DNA from: an uncultured Flavobacteriaceae bacterium | Lineage (GTDB): Bacteria > Bacteroidota > Bacteroidia > Flavobacteriales > Flavobacteriaceae | NCBI GenBank assembly: GCA_938011315.1 | Contig: CALLUG010000035.1 | Span: forward strand, 62,001-126,000 | DNA: 64,000 bases | Direction of reading: 5' to 3' | Shown: one piece after another, positions 50,488 to 59,637 of the stretch | Layout: the number at the start of each line of letters is the position of its first letter | Position numbering within the stretch: position 1 is the stretch's first letter | Made by a program: the position numbers and the translations under genes | The notes under the pieces: model-generated | What the model saw: only the letters and a program-made list of their open reading frames with translations | The model's database searches: none | Told to the model about the DNA's origin: nothing

Positions 50488-51633
50488 ATGCGTATTACAA
50501 TTGTTATTCTTTTGATTGTTATTTTCTCTTCGTGTAAAGACAATAACACTTCAGGATTATCTATTACTTCAAACTCTATTAGCAATACAACATCTCAAAA
50601 TATTAAGTATGCCAAGGGGTTTTCAATCATAAAGCATAAAAATTATAAAGAAATAGTAGTTAATTCGGCTTGGCCAAATAGTAAAAAAACGTTTCGATAT
50701 ATTCTTAGTAAAGAAGATATTTCTATTCCTAAAAAAGATAAAAACACATCGCACATAAAGCTCCCTATACAACGTGTTATTGTGATGTCTACAACCAATA
50801 TCCCTGTTTTAGAATACTTAAACATTGATAGGTTATTGGTAGGTTTTCCTAATACCGATTATGTTTCGTCACCAAAAACAAGGCAACATATTGATCATGG
50901 AAAAGTAAAAAATCTTAATAACGATACAAACTTAAATATGGAACTACTTTTGGAACTAAACCCAGAGTTAGTTATAGGTTTTTCTGTTAATGGCAACAAC
51001 AGTGTGTTAAATCAAATTAATACTTTTGGTATCCCTGTTGTGCTAGATGGTGCATGGACAGAGCAACACCCTCTTGGAAGAGCTGAATGGATAAAATTCA
51101 TTGCTGCTTTTTTTGATAAAGACGATGAAGCAAACACTATATTTAACAACATAGAAGCTAATTATCTAGCTGCAAAACAAAAAGCAACTAGCGCTACAAA
51201 AAAACCAACTGTTATCTCTGGCTCTATGTTTGAAGACATTTGGAGTGTTCCAGGTGGAAGTAGCTTTGTTGCAACATACTTACAAGACGCCAGTACTAAT
51301 TACCTTTGGAAAACCACAAAAACTAATGGAAGCTTACAGTTAAACTTTGAAAATGTTCTACAAAAAGCAAAGCATGCACAATTATGGATAGGAGCTGGAA
51401 ATTTTGAAAACAAAATGCAAATGGCTGCTAGTAGTGAAAAATATACTTATTTTGATGCCTATACCAATAATAAGATATACACTTATACCAATAAAATTGG
51501 CCCTAAAGGCGGGCTACTTTATTATGAGTTAGGGCCTCTACGCCCCGATCTTATTTTAAAAGATATTATTGCCATCGCACACCCCCAATTATTACCCAAC
51601 TATGAACCCTATTTTTTTAAAATTTTAAATTAA
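50488..51633 (+). CDS. ABC transporter substrate-binding lipoprotein, iron-complex/cobalamin type
   Basis: A 381-aa lipoprotein (signal ending FSSC, Cys16) of the class III periplasmic binding family (BtuF/FepB/FhuD). It has RVIVMSTTNIPVLEYLNIDRLLVGFPN, then LNMELLLELNPELVIGF typical of the first lobe, a long linking helix, and DLILKDIIAIAHPQLLPNYEP at the end. The cargo may be a siderophore, haem or corrinoid; sequence alone does not decide. The permease starts 1 bp after its stop and the ATPase follows, giving a complete inner-membrane importer. Confidence 0.9.
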   Translation: MRITIVILLIVIFSSCKDNNTSGLSITSNSISNTTSQNIKYAKGFSIIKHKNYKEIVVNSAWPNSKKTFRYILSKEDISIPKKDKNTSHIKLPIQRVIVMSTTNIPVLEYLNIDRLLVGFPNTDYVSSPKTRQHIDHGKVKNLNNDTNLNMELLLELNPELVIGFSVNGNNSVLNQINTFGIPVVLDGAWTEQHPLGRAEWIKFIAAFFDKDDEANTIFNNIEANYLAAKQKATSATKKPTVISGSMFEDIWSVPGGSSFVATYLQDASTNYLWKTTKTNGSLQLNFENVLQKAKHAQLWIGAGNFENKMQMAASSEKYTYFDAYTNNKIYTYTNKIGPKGGLLYYELGPLRPDLILKDIIAIAHPQLLPNYEPYFFKILN

Positions 51634-51634
51634 G

Positions 51635-52666
51635 TTGTCTATTCTAAAATCAAATAAAGCTATTTTTAGTTTTCTTATAGGCGCTTTAGTGCTTTGCTTT
51701 GTGTTAAACATCTGTTTAGGGTCGGTTATCATTCCTTTTAAGGCTGTTATTAGCAGTTTATTAGGGTATAAAGTAGAACAACAAACTTGGGTAACTATTG
51801 TTAACCAATACAGACTACCAAAAGCAATTACAGCAATTATTGTGGGTTCTGGCTTGGGAGTTTCTGGACTGATGATGCAAACTTTATTTAAAAACCCACT
51901 TGCTGGTCCCTTTGTTTTAGGGATTACCTCTGGAGCAAGTTTAGGGGTTGCTATTGTTATTATGGGCGCATCACTTATTGGAGGAATTTTTACAGGACTA
52001 ATAACCTCAAAATGGACAATAATTATTGCGGCAAGTTTAGGTAGTTTTTTAGTACTGTTGGCAGTGCTTTTAGTTGCTAAAAAAGTACAAGATACTATGG
52101 CAATACTTATTATAGGCTTAATGTTTGGGAGTATTAGTGCTGCTGTAGTAAGTGTATTGTCTTATTTTAGCCCTGCCGAGCAATTACAACAATACTTCTT
52201 TTGGGGTCTTGGAAGTCTTGGAAACTTAAACTGGACAGAGCTATTTATATTATTTATAATTTATAGTGTAGGAATTGCTTTAAGCATACTTTCTATTAAA
52301 GCACTTAACTGTTTTTTATTGGGTGAAAATTATGCCAAAAGTTTAGGAATAAATGTAAAACAGAGTCGATTCATAATCATTATAGCCACAAGTATTTTGG
52401 CGGGTACTATTACTGCATTTACAGGGCCTATTGCTTTTATTGGCTTAGCAATACCTCACATAACACGACAGGTGTTTGGTAGCTCTAACCACAAAATACT
52501 ATTACCTGCAGTACTCTTATTTGGAGCCATTATAATGCTTATTTGCGATAGTATTGCCCAGTTGCCTACAAGCAATTACACACTACCTATTAATGCTATT
52601 ACAGCCCTAGTGGGGTCTCCTATCGTAATTTGGTTGTTACTAAAAAAACAAAAAATGATATTTTAG
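51635..52666 (+). CDS. FecCD-family ABC permease
   Basis: A 343-aa permease starting on TTG (the only start that follows the binding protein gene). It has about ten membrane helices with the FecCD hallmarks RLPKAITAIIVGSGLGVSGLMMQTLFKNPLAGP (split, residues ~55-88), FWGLGSLGNLNW and the cytoplasmic loop/C-terminal AFTGPIAFIGLAIPHITRQ that docks with the ATPase. It forms an importer with the genes on each side and is probably a homodimer in the complex. Confidence 0.92.
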   Translation: MSILKSNKAIFSFLIGALVLCFVLNICLGSVIIPFKAVISSLLGYKVEQQTWVTIVNQYRLPKAITAIIVGSGLGVSGLMMQTLFKNPLAGPFVLGITSGASLGVAIVIMGASLIGGIFTGLITSKWTIIIAASLGSFLVLLAVLLVAKKVQDTMAILIIGLMFGSISAAVVSVLSYFSPAEQLQQYFFWGLGSLGNLNWTELFILFIIYSVGIALSILSIKALNCFLLGENYAKSLGINVKQSRFIIIIATSILAGTITAFTGPIAFIGLAIPHITRQVFGSSNHKILLPAVLLFGAIIMLICDSIAQLPTSNYTLPINAITALVGSPIVIWLLLKKQKMIF

Positions 52667-52668
52667 CT

Positions 52669-53463
52669 ATGAGTTATAACACTAAGATGACTGCTCTAAA
52701 AACTGAAAATCTGCACATCGGCTACCGATCTAAAAAACAAAACATTACAATTGCTTCAAATATTAATATTACGTTACAGCAGGGCGAATTAGTAGGACTA
52801 GTAGGAACTAACGGTATAGGAAAATCTACTTTACTAAAAACATTAACGCAGGTTTTAGCACCCCTAAGTGGAAATGTGCTCATTAAAGAAAAAAACAGTT
52901 CTCAGTATAGCAGTAATCGCTTAGCAAGAGTATTAAGTTTAGTGTTAACCGAAAAGTTAGCATCAAAAAACCTTAAAGTTTTAGAACTTGTTGCATTAGG
53001 CAGGCAACCCTATACCAATTGGGTTGGCAATCTATCTAAAACAGACCTCCCAATTATAAACAAAGCATTACAGCTTACAAATACTGTACACTTAAAACAC
53101 AAACGCTGTTTTGAACTTAGCGATGGGCAACTTCAAAATGTAATGATTGCTCGTGCTCTAGCACAAGACACCGATATAATGGTACTAGACGAGCCTACAA
53201 CACACTTGGATATGTACCATAAAGCTTACATTTTAAAGCTTTTAAAAAAACTATCTAAAGAAACACAAAAAACTATTTTATTTTCATCGCACGACATTAA
53301 TTTAAGCCTACAGCTCTGCGATAAAATCATTGTAATGACAAAAGAAAATGTTGCTATAGGCACCCCAAAAGACTTAATACAACAAGGTATTTTTAAAACT
53401 TTATTCCCTAAAGATTTAATTATTTTTGATGACTTGAGTGCTAGATTTAGGATGAGCACATAA
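52669..53463 (+). CDS. ABC transporter ATP-binding protein, iron-complex/cobalamin type
   Basis: The ATPase subunit of the importer, about 264 aa from the ATG 2 bp after the permease stop; a GTG 39 bp upstream would overlap the permease and adds no conserved residues. Walker A is VGTNGIGKST, the signature is LSDGQLQNVMIARALAQD, Walker B is IMVLDEPTTHLD, and the switch His follows in FSSHDINLSLQ. The signature reads LSDGQ rather than LSGGQ, a tolerated change in this FepC/FecE family. Confidence 0.92.
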   Translation: MSYNTKMTALKTENLHIGYRSKKQNITIASNINITLQQGELVGLVGTNGIGKSTLLKTLTQVLAPLSGNVLIKEKNSSQYSSNRLARVLSLVLTEKLASKNLKVLELVALGRQPYTNWVGNLSKTDLPIINKALQLTNTVHLKHKRCFELSDGQLQNVMIARALAQDTDIMVLDEPTTHLDMYHKAYILKLLKKLSKETQKTILFSSHDINLSLQLCDKIIVMTKENVAIGTPKDLIQQGIFKTLFPKDLIIFDDLSARFRMST

Positions 53464-53522
53464 ACATTAATAGTAGTTTTAAAATTTGAAAAAAAAGTGT
53501 ATTTTAATGTAGTTTAAAAAAT

Positions 53523-53530
53523 TATCTTTG
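53523..53530 (+). promoter_or_regulatory. -7 element upstream of rmuC
   Basis: TATCTTTG matches TAnnTTTG exactly, 25 bp before the rmuC ATG. No -33 TTG at the usual spacing. Confidence 0.45.
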
Positions 53531-53555
53531 ACTGAATTCAATTTATCATAATATT

Positions 53556-54875
53556 ATGAGTCAAAGCCTAGTTCTTATCCTCTCTATTATTGTTGCTGCT
53601 GCTGTAGGTGGATATTTAGGAATGTTAATTTCTAAATTACAAAGTAAAAGTGAAAAAAGCGCCTTACAAGAGCGCGAAAATCAATTAAACAACACACTCA
53701 ACGACTTAAAACAAACAATTAAAGAAACAGAAAACACTCGTGATGAGTTTAGAAAAGAACGTGAAGCGTTAACCATTAAGCTAACTCAAAAAAATGTTGA
53801 ACTGGACAACCTTAACCAACTAAATATAAAACGTGACCAAGAAATAGAAGTGAGACAAGCCCAACTCAGAAAAGATTTTGAACTGTTAGCCAGTAAAATT
53901 TTAGATGAAAAGTCAGAAAAATTTACACTTCAAAATAAACAAAATATCCAACAAATTTTAAATCCATTACAAGAAAAAATTCAAATTTTTGAAAAAAAAG
54001 TAGACGATACTCAAAAGGAAAGTATTAGTATGCACTCTGCTCTAAAAGAACAATTACTAGGGCTAAAAGATTTGAATTTGCAAATGACTAAGGAAGCCAC
54101 CAACTTAACTAAAGCCCTAAAAGGCGATAGCAAAATGCAAGGTAATTGGGGCGAATTGGTTTTGGAGCGAGTTTTAGAAAAATCTGGACTAGAGAAAGAC
54201 AGAGAGTATTTTTTACAGCAAAACTTTACTTTAGAAGATGGGACTCGCCTACTTCCAGATGTTGTGCTACACCTCCCAAATAACAAAAAAATGATTATTG
54301 ATGCTAAGGTCTCTTTAACCGATTATGAACGTTATGTAAATACTTTGGATAATGACCAAAAAGCCACTTACCTAAAAGCACATATTAGCTCCATAAAAAA
54401 ACATGTTGAGCAATTAAGCAGTAAAAACTATCAAGACTTATACGACATAGAATCTCCAGATTTTGTCTTACTTTTCATCCCTATAGAGCCTGCTTTTGCT
54501 GTTGCCATAAACGAAGACAACAGCTTGTACAACAAGGCTTTTGAGCGTAATATCGTTATTGTTACGCCTGCAACATTACTAGCTACACTACGCACCGTAG
54601 ATACCATGTGGAATAATGAAAAACAACAACGTAATGCTATAGAAATAGCACGTCAAGCAGGTGCTTTATACGATAAGTTTGAAGGTCTAGTAAAAGACCT
54701 AACAGGTGTTGGTAAAAAGATAGATGCAGCTAAAACCGACTACTCTGCCGCAATGAATAAACTTGTAGAAGGAAAAGGTAATTTGATAACAAGCGTAGAA
54801 AAACTAAAAAAAATGGGCGCTAAAGCAAAAAAAACATTGCCCGAGGCAATAATAAATCGTGCCGATAACGACTAA
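53556..54875 (+). CDS. rmuC: DNA recombination protein RmuC
   Basis: A 439-aa RmuC family protein: an N-terminal membrane helix (residues 4-26), a long coiled coil (about 30-190), and the nuclease-like C-terminal domain. The domain signature GNWGELVLERVLEKSGL, LPDVVLHLPNNKKMIIDAKVSLTDY and FVLLFIPIEPAFAVA are present, with the Asp-x-Lys of a PD-(D/E)XK-like site in IIDAKVS. RmuC limits inversion of short repeats in E. coli; recent work also places such proteins in defence-like or repair roles. It has its own promoter element. Confidence 0.93.
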   Translation: MSQSLVLILSIIVAAAVGGYLGMLISKLQSKSEKSALQERENQLNNTLNDLKQTIKETENTRDEFRKEREALTIKLTQKNVELDNLNQLNIKRDQEIEVRQAQLRKDFELLASKILDEKSEKFTLQNKQNIQQILNPLQEKIQIFEKKVDDTQKESISMHSALKEQLLGLKDLNLQMTKEATNLTKALKGDSKMQGNWGELVLERVLEKSGLEKDREYFLQQNFTLEDGTRLLPDVVLHLPNNKKMIIDAKVSLTDYERYVNTLDNDQKATYLKAHISSIKKHVEQLSSKNYQDLYDIESPDFVLLFIPIEPAFAVAINEDNSLYNKAFERNIVIVTPATLLATLRTVDTMWNNEKQQRNAIEIARQAGALYDKFEGLVKDLTGVGKKIDAAKTDYSAAMNKLVEGKGNLITSVEKLKKMGAKAKKTLPEAIINRADND

Positions 54876-54930
54876 AGTATTATTTTACAACATAAAAATA
54901 AACCAGTAATAAGAAAAACTTAATGACAAT

Positions 54931-55311
54931 ATGAAAAAATGGATTAGTATACTTATTGTGCTGATTTTTGGAATTTACCTAACTTATAACTACATTTATC
55001 AAGACCATAGAGATATTAAAACTGAACGAGCAGAATTTAGCCTATCCTCTATTGCATTGTTTGAAGAATTTACAAAAAATGCAGTTAATGCAGAAAAAAA
55101 ATATTTGAATAAAACCATAAAAATCACAGGACCTATTACAGAGGTTAATGCTAACAGTATCACTTTAAACAACACTGTTTTTTGTGTTTTAAACAGCTTA
55201 TTACAATCCAAACTAACTATAGGAAAACCTATTACAATTAAAGGTCGATTTATTGGCTACGACGACTTACTAGAGCAAATAAAGATAGACCAAAGTACAA
55301 TTCTTAACTAA
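54931..55311 (+). CDS. OB-fold protein (tRNA_anti-like), membrane-anchored
   Basis: A 126-aa protein with one N-terminal membrane helix or uncleaved signal (ISILIVLIFGIYLTYNYIY) and a C-terminal OB fold of the tRNA_anti-like family: EEFTKNAVNAEKKYLNKTIKITGPITEV, split around residue 55, and GKPITIKGRFIGYDDL. Such periplasmic OB proteins are common in Bacteroidota and have no known function. It lies 55 bp after rmuC and 10 bp before the DUF5777 gene, and probably belongs to the transcript of the latter. Confidence 0.78.
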   Translation: MKKWISILIVLIFGIYLTYNYIYQDHRDIKTERAEFSLSSIALFEEFTKNAVNAEKKYLNKTIKITGPITEVNANSITLNNTVFCVLNSLLQSKLTIGKPITIKGRFIGYDDLLEQIKIDQSTILN

Positions 55312-55321
55312 AAATTAAACT

Positions 55322-56188
55322 ATGACATTACACTACAAAACCCTTTTTGTATTCCTCTTAAGTATTCCTTTATTTTCATTTTCACAAGATGATTTACTAG
55401 ATGAGTTAGAAGTAGATGAGTCTGAAAGTCAATATGTAGAAGCTGCATTTAAAGGATTAAAAGTCGTAAATTTTGAATCTACAAAATTAGTTGCAAAAGG
55501 AGATTTAACATTTATTGTAGCACACCGCTTCGGAAGTTTAGAGAACGGAATTGACACCTTTTTTGGATTAGACGATGCTGTAACACGATTAAATTTTGTT
55601 TATGGATTTACAGAGTGGTTTAACCTAGGTGTGTCAAGAAGCTCACTTAACGCCGTTTACGATGTGTCCTTAAAATACCGATTGGCAAGACAAAAAAGAG
55701 ATGGTTTCCCTGTAAACATTGTTGGGTTTAACGCACTTACAATTAATACTGCCCTAGACAGCGATGATCTTCCCGGTCTTGAGTTCGCAAATCGTTTAGG
55801 ATATGTAACGCAGTTATTAATTTCTAGAAAAATAAACAAAAGCTTATCGCTAGAAATCGCACCAACTTTTTTTCATGAAAACCTTATAGGCGCACCAATA
55901 GAAAATCAAGACAATGCACAGTTTGCAATAGGTTTTGGAGGGCGGCATAAGCTAACAAAGCGTTGGTCCATAAATGCAGATTATGCTTTACATCTTAATA
56001 GAGCTAGTGGAGACCCATTTAGAAACGCACTATCCATTGGAGTCGATTTAGAAACTGGTGGACATGTTTTTCAGTTACACTTTACAAACGCACAACCCAT
56101 AAATACAATAGGATTTTTACGACAAGCTACAGGAAACTTTAGCGAAGGAGACATCTTTTTTGGTTTTAACTTAAACCGTACATTTTAA
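55322..56188 (+). CDS. DUF5777 outer-membrane beta-barrel-like protein
   Basis: A 288-aa exported protein (signal FLLSIPLFSFSQ) of the DUF5777 family. The alternating strand pattern (GDLTFIVAHRFGSLENG, FFGLDDAVTRLNFVYGFTEWFNLGVSRSS, YDVSLKYRLARQ) and the C-terminal strand ending in an aromatic (FFGFNLNRTF) suggest a small outer-membrane barrel. It is followed 13 bp later by the cytochrome lipoprotein and then the YceI-like gene, a recurrent Bacteroidota trio that may handle electron transfer or lipid-like quinones; this role is inference. Confidence 0.85.
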   Translation: MTLHYKTLFVFLLSIPLFSFSQDDLLDELEVDESESQYVEAAFKGLKVVNFESTKLVAKGDLTFIVAHRFGSLENGIDTFFGLDDAVTRLNFVYGFTEWFNLGVSRSSLNAVYDVSLKYRLARQKRDGFPVNIVGFNALTINTALDSDDLPGLEFANRLGYVTQLLISRKINKSLSLEIAPTFFHENLIGAPIENQDNAQFAIGFGGRHKLTKRWSINADYALHLNRASGDPFRNALSIGVDLETGGHVFQLHFTNAQPINTIGFLRQATGNFSEGDIFFGFNLNRTF

Positions 56189-56201
56189 TACAATATAAAT
56201 T

Positions 56202-56567
56202 ATGAAAAATACAATTTTAGTCATTATATGTATAGCTTTAATAAGCATCAGTTGTACTAGCGAAAATGAAATAGACCTAGTAGAGCCTATAGACACAGGT
56301 ATAACAGTAACTTACAACAACGATGTTGCTCCAATAATAAACAGTAACTGTCTGCCCTGTCACAATAACCCTCCAATTAATGGCGCTCCAAACCCATTAA
56401 GTACTTTTGAAGAAGTAAGAACCTACACAAAAGATAACTTAATAGACAGAATATCTAGACCTGCAGGTGCCCCTGGTGCTATGCCCTTGGGAGGCCCAAG
56501 ATTATCACAATCGGATATCGACCTTATTATTTTGTGGAGTAATCAAGGATTTTTAGAAGATAATTAA
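56202..56567 (+). CDS. Monohaem cytochrome c-like lipoprotein
   Basis: A 121-aa lipoprotein (signal ending ISISC, Cys18) with one haem-binding motif CLPCH (Cys50, Cys53, His54) shortly after VTYNNDVAPIINSNC. PGAMPLGGPRLSQSDIDLI provides a likely distal Met ligand, and the C-terminal helix (IILWSNQGFLED) is typical of small c-type cytochromes. It would sit in the periplasm attached to a membrane. It is 13 bp after the DUF5777 gene and 12 bp before the YceI-like gene. Confidence 0.88.
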   Translation: MKNTILVIICIALISISCTSENEIDLVEPIDTGITVTYNNDVAPIINSNCLPCHNNPPINGAPNPLSTFEEVRTYTKDNLIDRISRPAGAPGAMPLGGPRLSQSDIDLIILWSNQGFLEDN

Positions 56568-56579
56568 GACTCTTAAAGC

Positions 56580-57125
56580 ATGAAAAAAACAATATACTTA
56601 GTAGTCTTTTTGAACTTTGCTGCATTTTCTCAAAACAAGTATCTAACCAAAACAGGGTCGGTTACATTTCAGGCTTCAGTTCCTGCTTTTGAAGAAGTTA
56701 AAGCTACATCTAGTAGCACAACGGCAATTTTAGACACTAGTAATGGTGCTATTGCTGCACTATCATTGGTCAAAGGATTTCGATTTAAAAATGCCTTAAT
56801 GGAAGAGCATTTTAATGAGAATTATGCAGATTCTGATACTTATCCCAAAACAAACTTTAGAGGCAATATTATTAATTTTGACATAAATAAACTGACAAGT
56901 GTAAAAACAGAAATGCGCCTAAATGGTTCACTTACCTTTCGTGGCGAAATAAGAGAATTAAAAAATGTTTTAGTAGAACTGTCTAGAAATAATGATATCA
57001 TAAATGTATCTGGGACTTTTAAAGTTACCCCTAGTGAGTTTAATATAAAAATTCCTAAAATAGTGAGAGATAAAATTACAGAATTTATTGAGGTCTATTT
57101 TAACTTTAAACTTCAGAAAAAATAA
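56580..57125 (+). CDS. YceI-family protein
   Basis: A 181-aa exported protein (signal ending FAAFSQ) with the YceI lipocalin-like barrel: TKTGSVTFQASVPAFEEVKATSS, FRFKNALMEEHFNENYADSDTYPKTNFRG (split) and SGTFKVTPSEFNIKIP. YceI proteins bind polyisoprenoids or similar lipids in a hydrophobic pocket. Co-transcription with a c-type cytochrome suggests a link to quinone or isoprenoid redox chemistry, but no experiment in this family proves it. Confidence 0.88.
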   Translation: MKKTIYLVVFLNFAAFSQNKYLTKTGSVTFQASVPAFEEVKATSSSTTAILDTSNGAIAALSLVKGFRFKNALMEEHFNENYADSDTYPKTNFRGNIINFDINKLTSVKTEMRLNGSLTFRGEIRELKNVLVELSRNNDIINVSGTFKVTPSEFNIKIPKIVRDKITEFIEVYFNFKLQKK

Positions 57126-57202
57126 TGTTACCCAATACTTTATCAGCTTAATTACATTACTTTTTTAACAAAAAATTATCGCTAATATTTTAATAAAAAT
57201 AT

Positions 57203-57232
57203 TGACATCTCGCTAATAATTAGTTATTTTAC
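57203..57232 (+). promoter_or_regulatory. Possible promoter of the GH113 fusion gene
   Basis: TTGACA at 57203 is followed at the Bacteroidota-type distance by TATTTTAC (57225-57232), six of eight matches to TAnnTTTG. A direct repeat TCGCTAAT at 57179-57186 and 57210-57217, 31 bp apart, brackets the -33 region and may be an operator. Confidence 0.35.
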
Positions 57233-57259
57233 ATTATTAATAATCCAATCTTTATTATA

Positions 57260-59590
57260 ATGAAATACATGATGTGCGTTATTGTATTTTTAACAATTAT
57301 TTTCAGTAGCTGCGATTACAAAAAGCCTTACAGTGACATTGCCGTATTAACAGATAATGTAAAAACAACAGATACATTAATTAGTAAACGCCAACTTCGT
57401 CGAAATGGCTTTAATAAGCGCGAATTATTAGTAATTTACAATAGTGAAGACCCCAAACTAAAGTTTAAATATAAAGAACTCTTAGAGCAAGTTTCAAAAA
57501 CACCGCAACAAGGACGCTTTAGTATTACGACCAAGTATAAATCTATTAAAGAGACTAGCGATGAAGACTTAACCAATAACATGATACTCTTAGTTGGTAC
57601 AGCAAATGATAACGCCTTAATTAAGGAATTTACTACAGATTTACCATTTCATTTTTCCGAAAACAGCATTACTTTCAATGCCACTACTTACAACAAGAAA
57701 CAAGACATAGTCTCATTACAATTTTATCCAAATCCCAAAAATAAAACACTACCCTTTAGTATTATTACAGGCAATAATGCCGTAGAAGTTTTTGAGTTTA
57801 TTAGTAACAAAATGCTGCAGAGCGACCGCAGGCAGCGTTTTTTTCAGACTATGGATTATGAAATTTTTAGAGACAATTCAAGAATAGCTATGGGTAACTT
57901 TAATGCCTCATGGCAAATTGACCCTTCTGTTTCTTTTGAGTACTCAACAGGCAACGATACGATTTCAAAATCAAAGCATTTTAATTTTATATCTCATCAA
58001 AATGCAATTTCAAATTCTGAAATACTCATCTTAAAAAAAGATATAGAGGCATCTACTAAAGCTATACGTATGTTTTTGGGGCAAAATCAAAACATACCAA
58101 AAATTAATTATCATATTTACAAAACTGCAGAAGACAAAGGCTTAATGTTAAATAGAACAGAACAAGCCCATTTTGATATTGAGAATAACGCTGTACATAC
58201 AGTTATTAACGCTAAATATCAAGATAATTTTATTCAAAAAGAAAATGATTTAATTATAAACCATCTTTTAGGCAATGCTAAATCCTTAGCACTATCTCGT
58301 GGTTTACCTGTATATTTTACTACAAAATGGCAACGCGAAGGTTATAAATACTGGGCAGGACGATTAGCAAAATCTAATAATGCCCTAAGCTTAAAAGAAT
58401 TGTTTGATAATGACCTCGTAACCAACGAGTCGGGCTTGGTTGTAGATTGTATGTCTGCTACACTTGTTGCATTTTTAATAAAAACTTGGGGAGCAAGCAA
58501 GTTTATAAAACATTATAATAATTGGGTACCAACAAGTCTCGAAATAAATGAGCTTAAACCACTTTGGGAAGCCTACTTATCACAACTAGCAGCGCAAGCA
58601 AAATTACCTCAACGCCGTAGTGATTTAGCTTACTTAAAAGGGTTTAATTTTGCCCACGAAGGTTATGGTATTTACAATGGATACACTTCACGCAAAGCTA
58701 CAGAGTCTTTACAAAAACAAAAACGTATGGGGAGTAACGCAATAAGTATTGTACCCTATAGTTTTATTAGAGGCGGCGAGGATGCAACACCTAGCTATTT
58801 GTCACTAAATAATAGTGCGCGTGGTGAAAACGACCAAGGCGTTATACACTCTGCTTACGAAGCCAAACAATTAGGAATGTCCGTATTGCTAAAACCACAA
58901 GTATTTGTTGGAGGTTCTTGGTCTGGAGCCATGGATTTTAAAACAGAAACACAATGGCAATCTTTTTTTAATTATTATTATCGTTGGATTAGACATTATG
59001 CTTTTTTGGCCGAAATCCATAATATAGCTATGTTTTCTGTAGGTGTAGAATTTTCTAAAGCAACATTAACTCATGAAGCCGATTGGACAAAAATGATAAA
59101 AAACCTTAGAGGCTTATATTCTGGAAAACTTACGTATTGTGCAAATTGGGGAGAAGAATTTGAGACGATTAACCTCTGGGAAGATTTAGATTTTATTGGT
59201 ATTAATTCCTATTACCCTTTAAGCGATAGCAATGATGCTACAGACACTGAGCTAAAAGCAAATTTTAAAACTGTTACATCTAAAATAGAACGCATTTATA
59301 ACAAACATAAAAAACCTATCGTCTTTACAGAAATCGGATTTAGAAGTTTAAATGCTCCTTGGAAACTTCCTTACTCCGATGGGGATAATACTATATTTAA
59401 TGAAGAACACCAAGATCGTGCTTATAATGTTGTTTTTGAAGGAATTGAAAACAAACCTTGGTGCGCTGGAATTTTATGGTGGAAATTCCCTAGCTACTTA
59501 GAGTATAGAGGTAGAGAAAATATATCATTTACTCCTAATAACAAAAAAGCAGAACATACGGTAAAACTATGGTTTACCGAAAGCAATTAG
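57260..59590 (+). CDS. Lipoprotein with degenerate gluzincin-like region and GH113 glycosidase domain
   Basis: A 776-aa lipoprotein (FSSC, Cys18). Residues ~455-775 are a TIM-barrel glycosidase of family GH113 (mannanase-type): KGFNFAHEGYGIYNGYTS, ISIVPYSFIRGG, VLLKPQVFVGGSWSGAMDF, catalytic acid/base Glu597 in SVGVEFSK and nucleophile Glu691 in IVFTEIGFRS. Residues ~250-445 resemble the region around the active site of gluzincin (M1-like) peptidases, with WQREGYKYWAGRL near residue 358, but the expected HExxH reads INHLLG (residues 333-338), so it cannot be a normal metallopeptidase. Residues 20-250 are unassigned. The substrate may be a beta-mannan or other cell-surface glycan. Confidence 0.82.
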   Translation: MKYMMCVIVFLTIIFSSCDYKKPYSDIAVLTDNVKTTDTLISKRQLRRNGFNKRELLVIYNSEDPKLKFKYKELLEQVSKTPQQGRFSITTKYKSIKETSDEDLTNNMILLVGTANDNALIKEFTTDLPFHFSENSITFNATTYNKKQDIVSLQFYPNPKNKTLPFSIITGNNAVEVFEFISNKMLQSDRRQRFFQTMDYEIFRDNSRIAMGNFNASWQIDPSVSFEYSTGNDTISKSKHFNFISHQNAISNSEILILKKDIEASTKAIRMFLGQNQNIPKINYHIYKTAEDKGLMLNRTEQAHFDIENNAVHTVINAKYQDNFIQKENDLIINHLLGNAKSLALSRGLPVYFTTKWQREGYKYWAGRLAKSNNALSLKELFDNDLVTNESGLVVDCMSATLVAFLIKTWGASKFIKHYNNWVPTSLEINELKPLWEAYLSQLAAQAKLPQRRSDLAYLKGFNFAHEGYGIYNGYTSRKATESLQKQKRMGSNAISIVPYSFIRGGEDATPSYLSLNNSARGENDQGVIHSAYEAKQLGMSVLLKPQVFVGGSWSGAMDFKTETQWQSFFNYYYRWIRHYAFLAEIHNIAMFSVGVEFSKATLTHEADWTKMIKNLRGLYSGKLTYCANWGEEFETINLWEDLDFIGINSYYPLSDSNDATDTELKANFKTVTSKIERIYNKHKKPIVFTEIGFRSLNAPWKLPYSDGDNTIFNEEHQDRAYNVVFEGIENKPWCAGILWWKFPSYLEYRGRENISFTPNNKKAEHTVKLWFTESN

Positions 59591-59637
59591 TGGTTTTCTG
59601 TTATTTAATACGTTATATCCATTATATAAGAAAGTTA

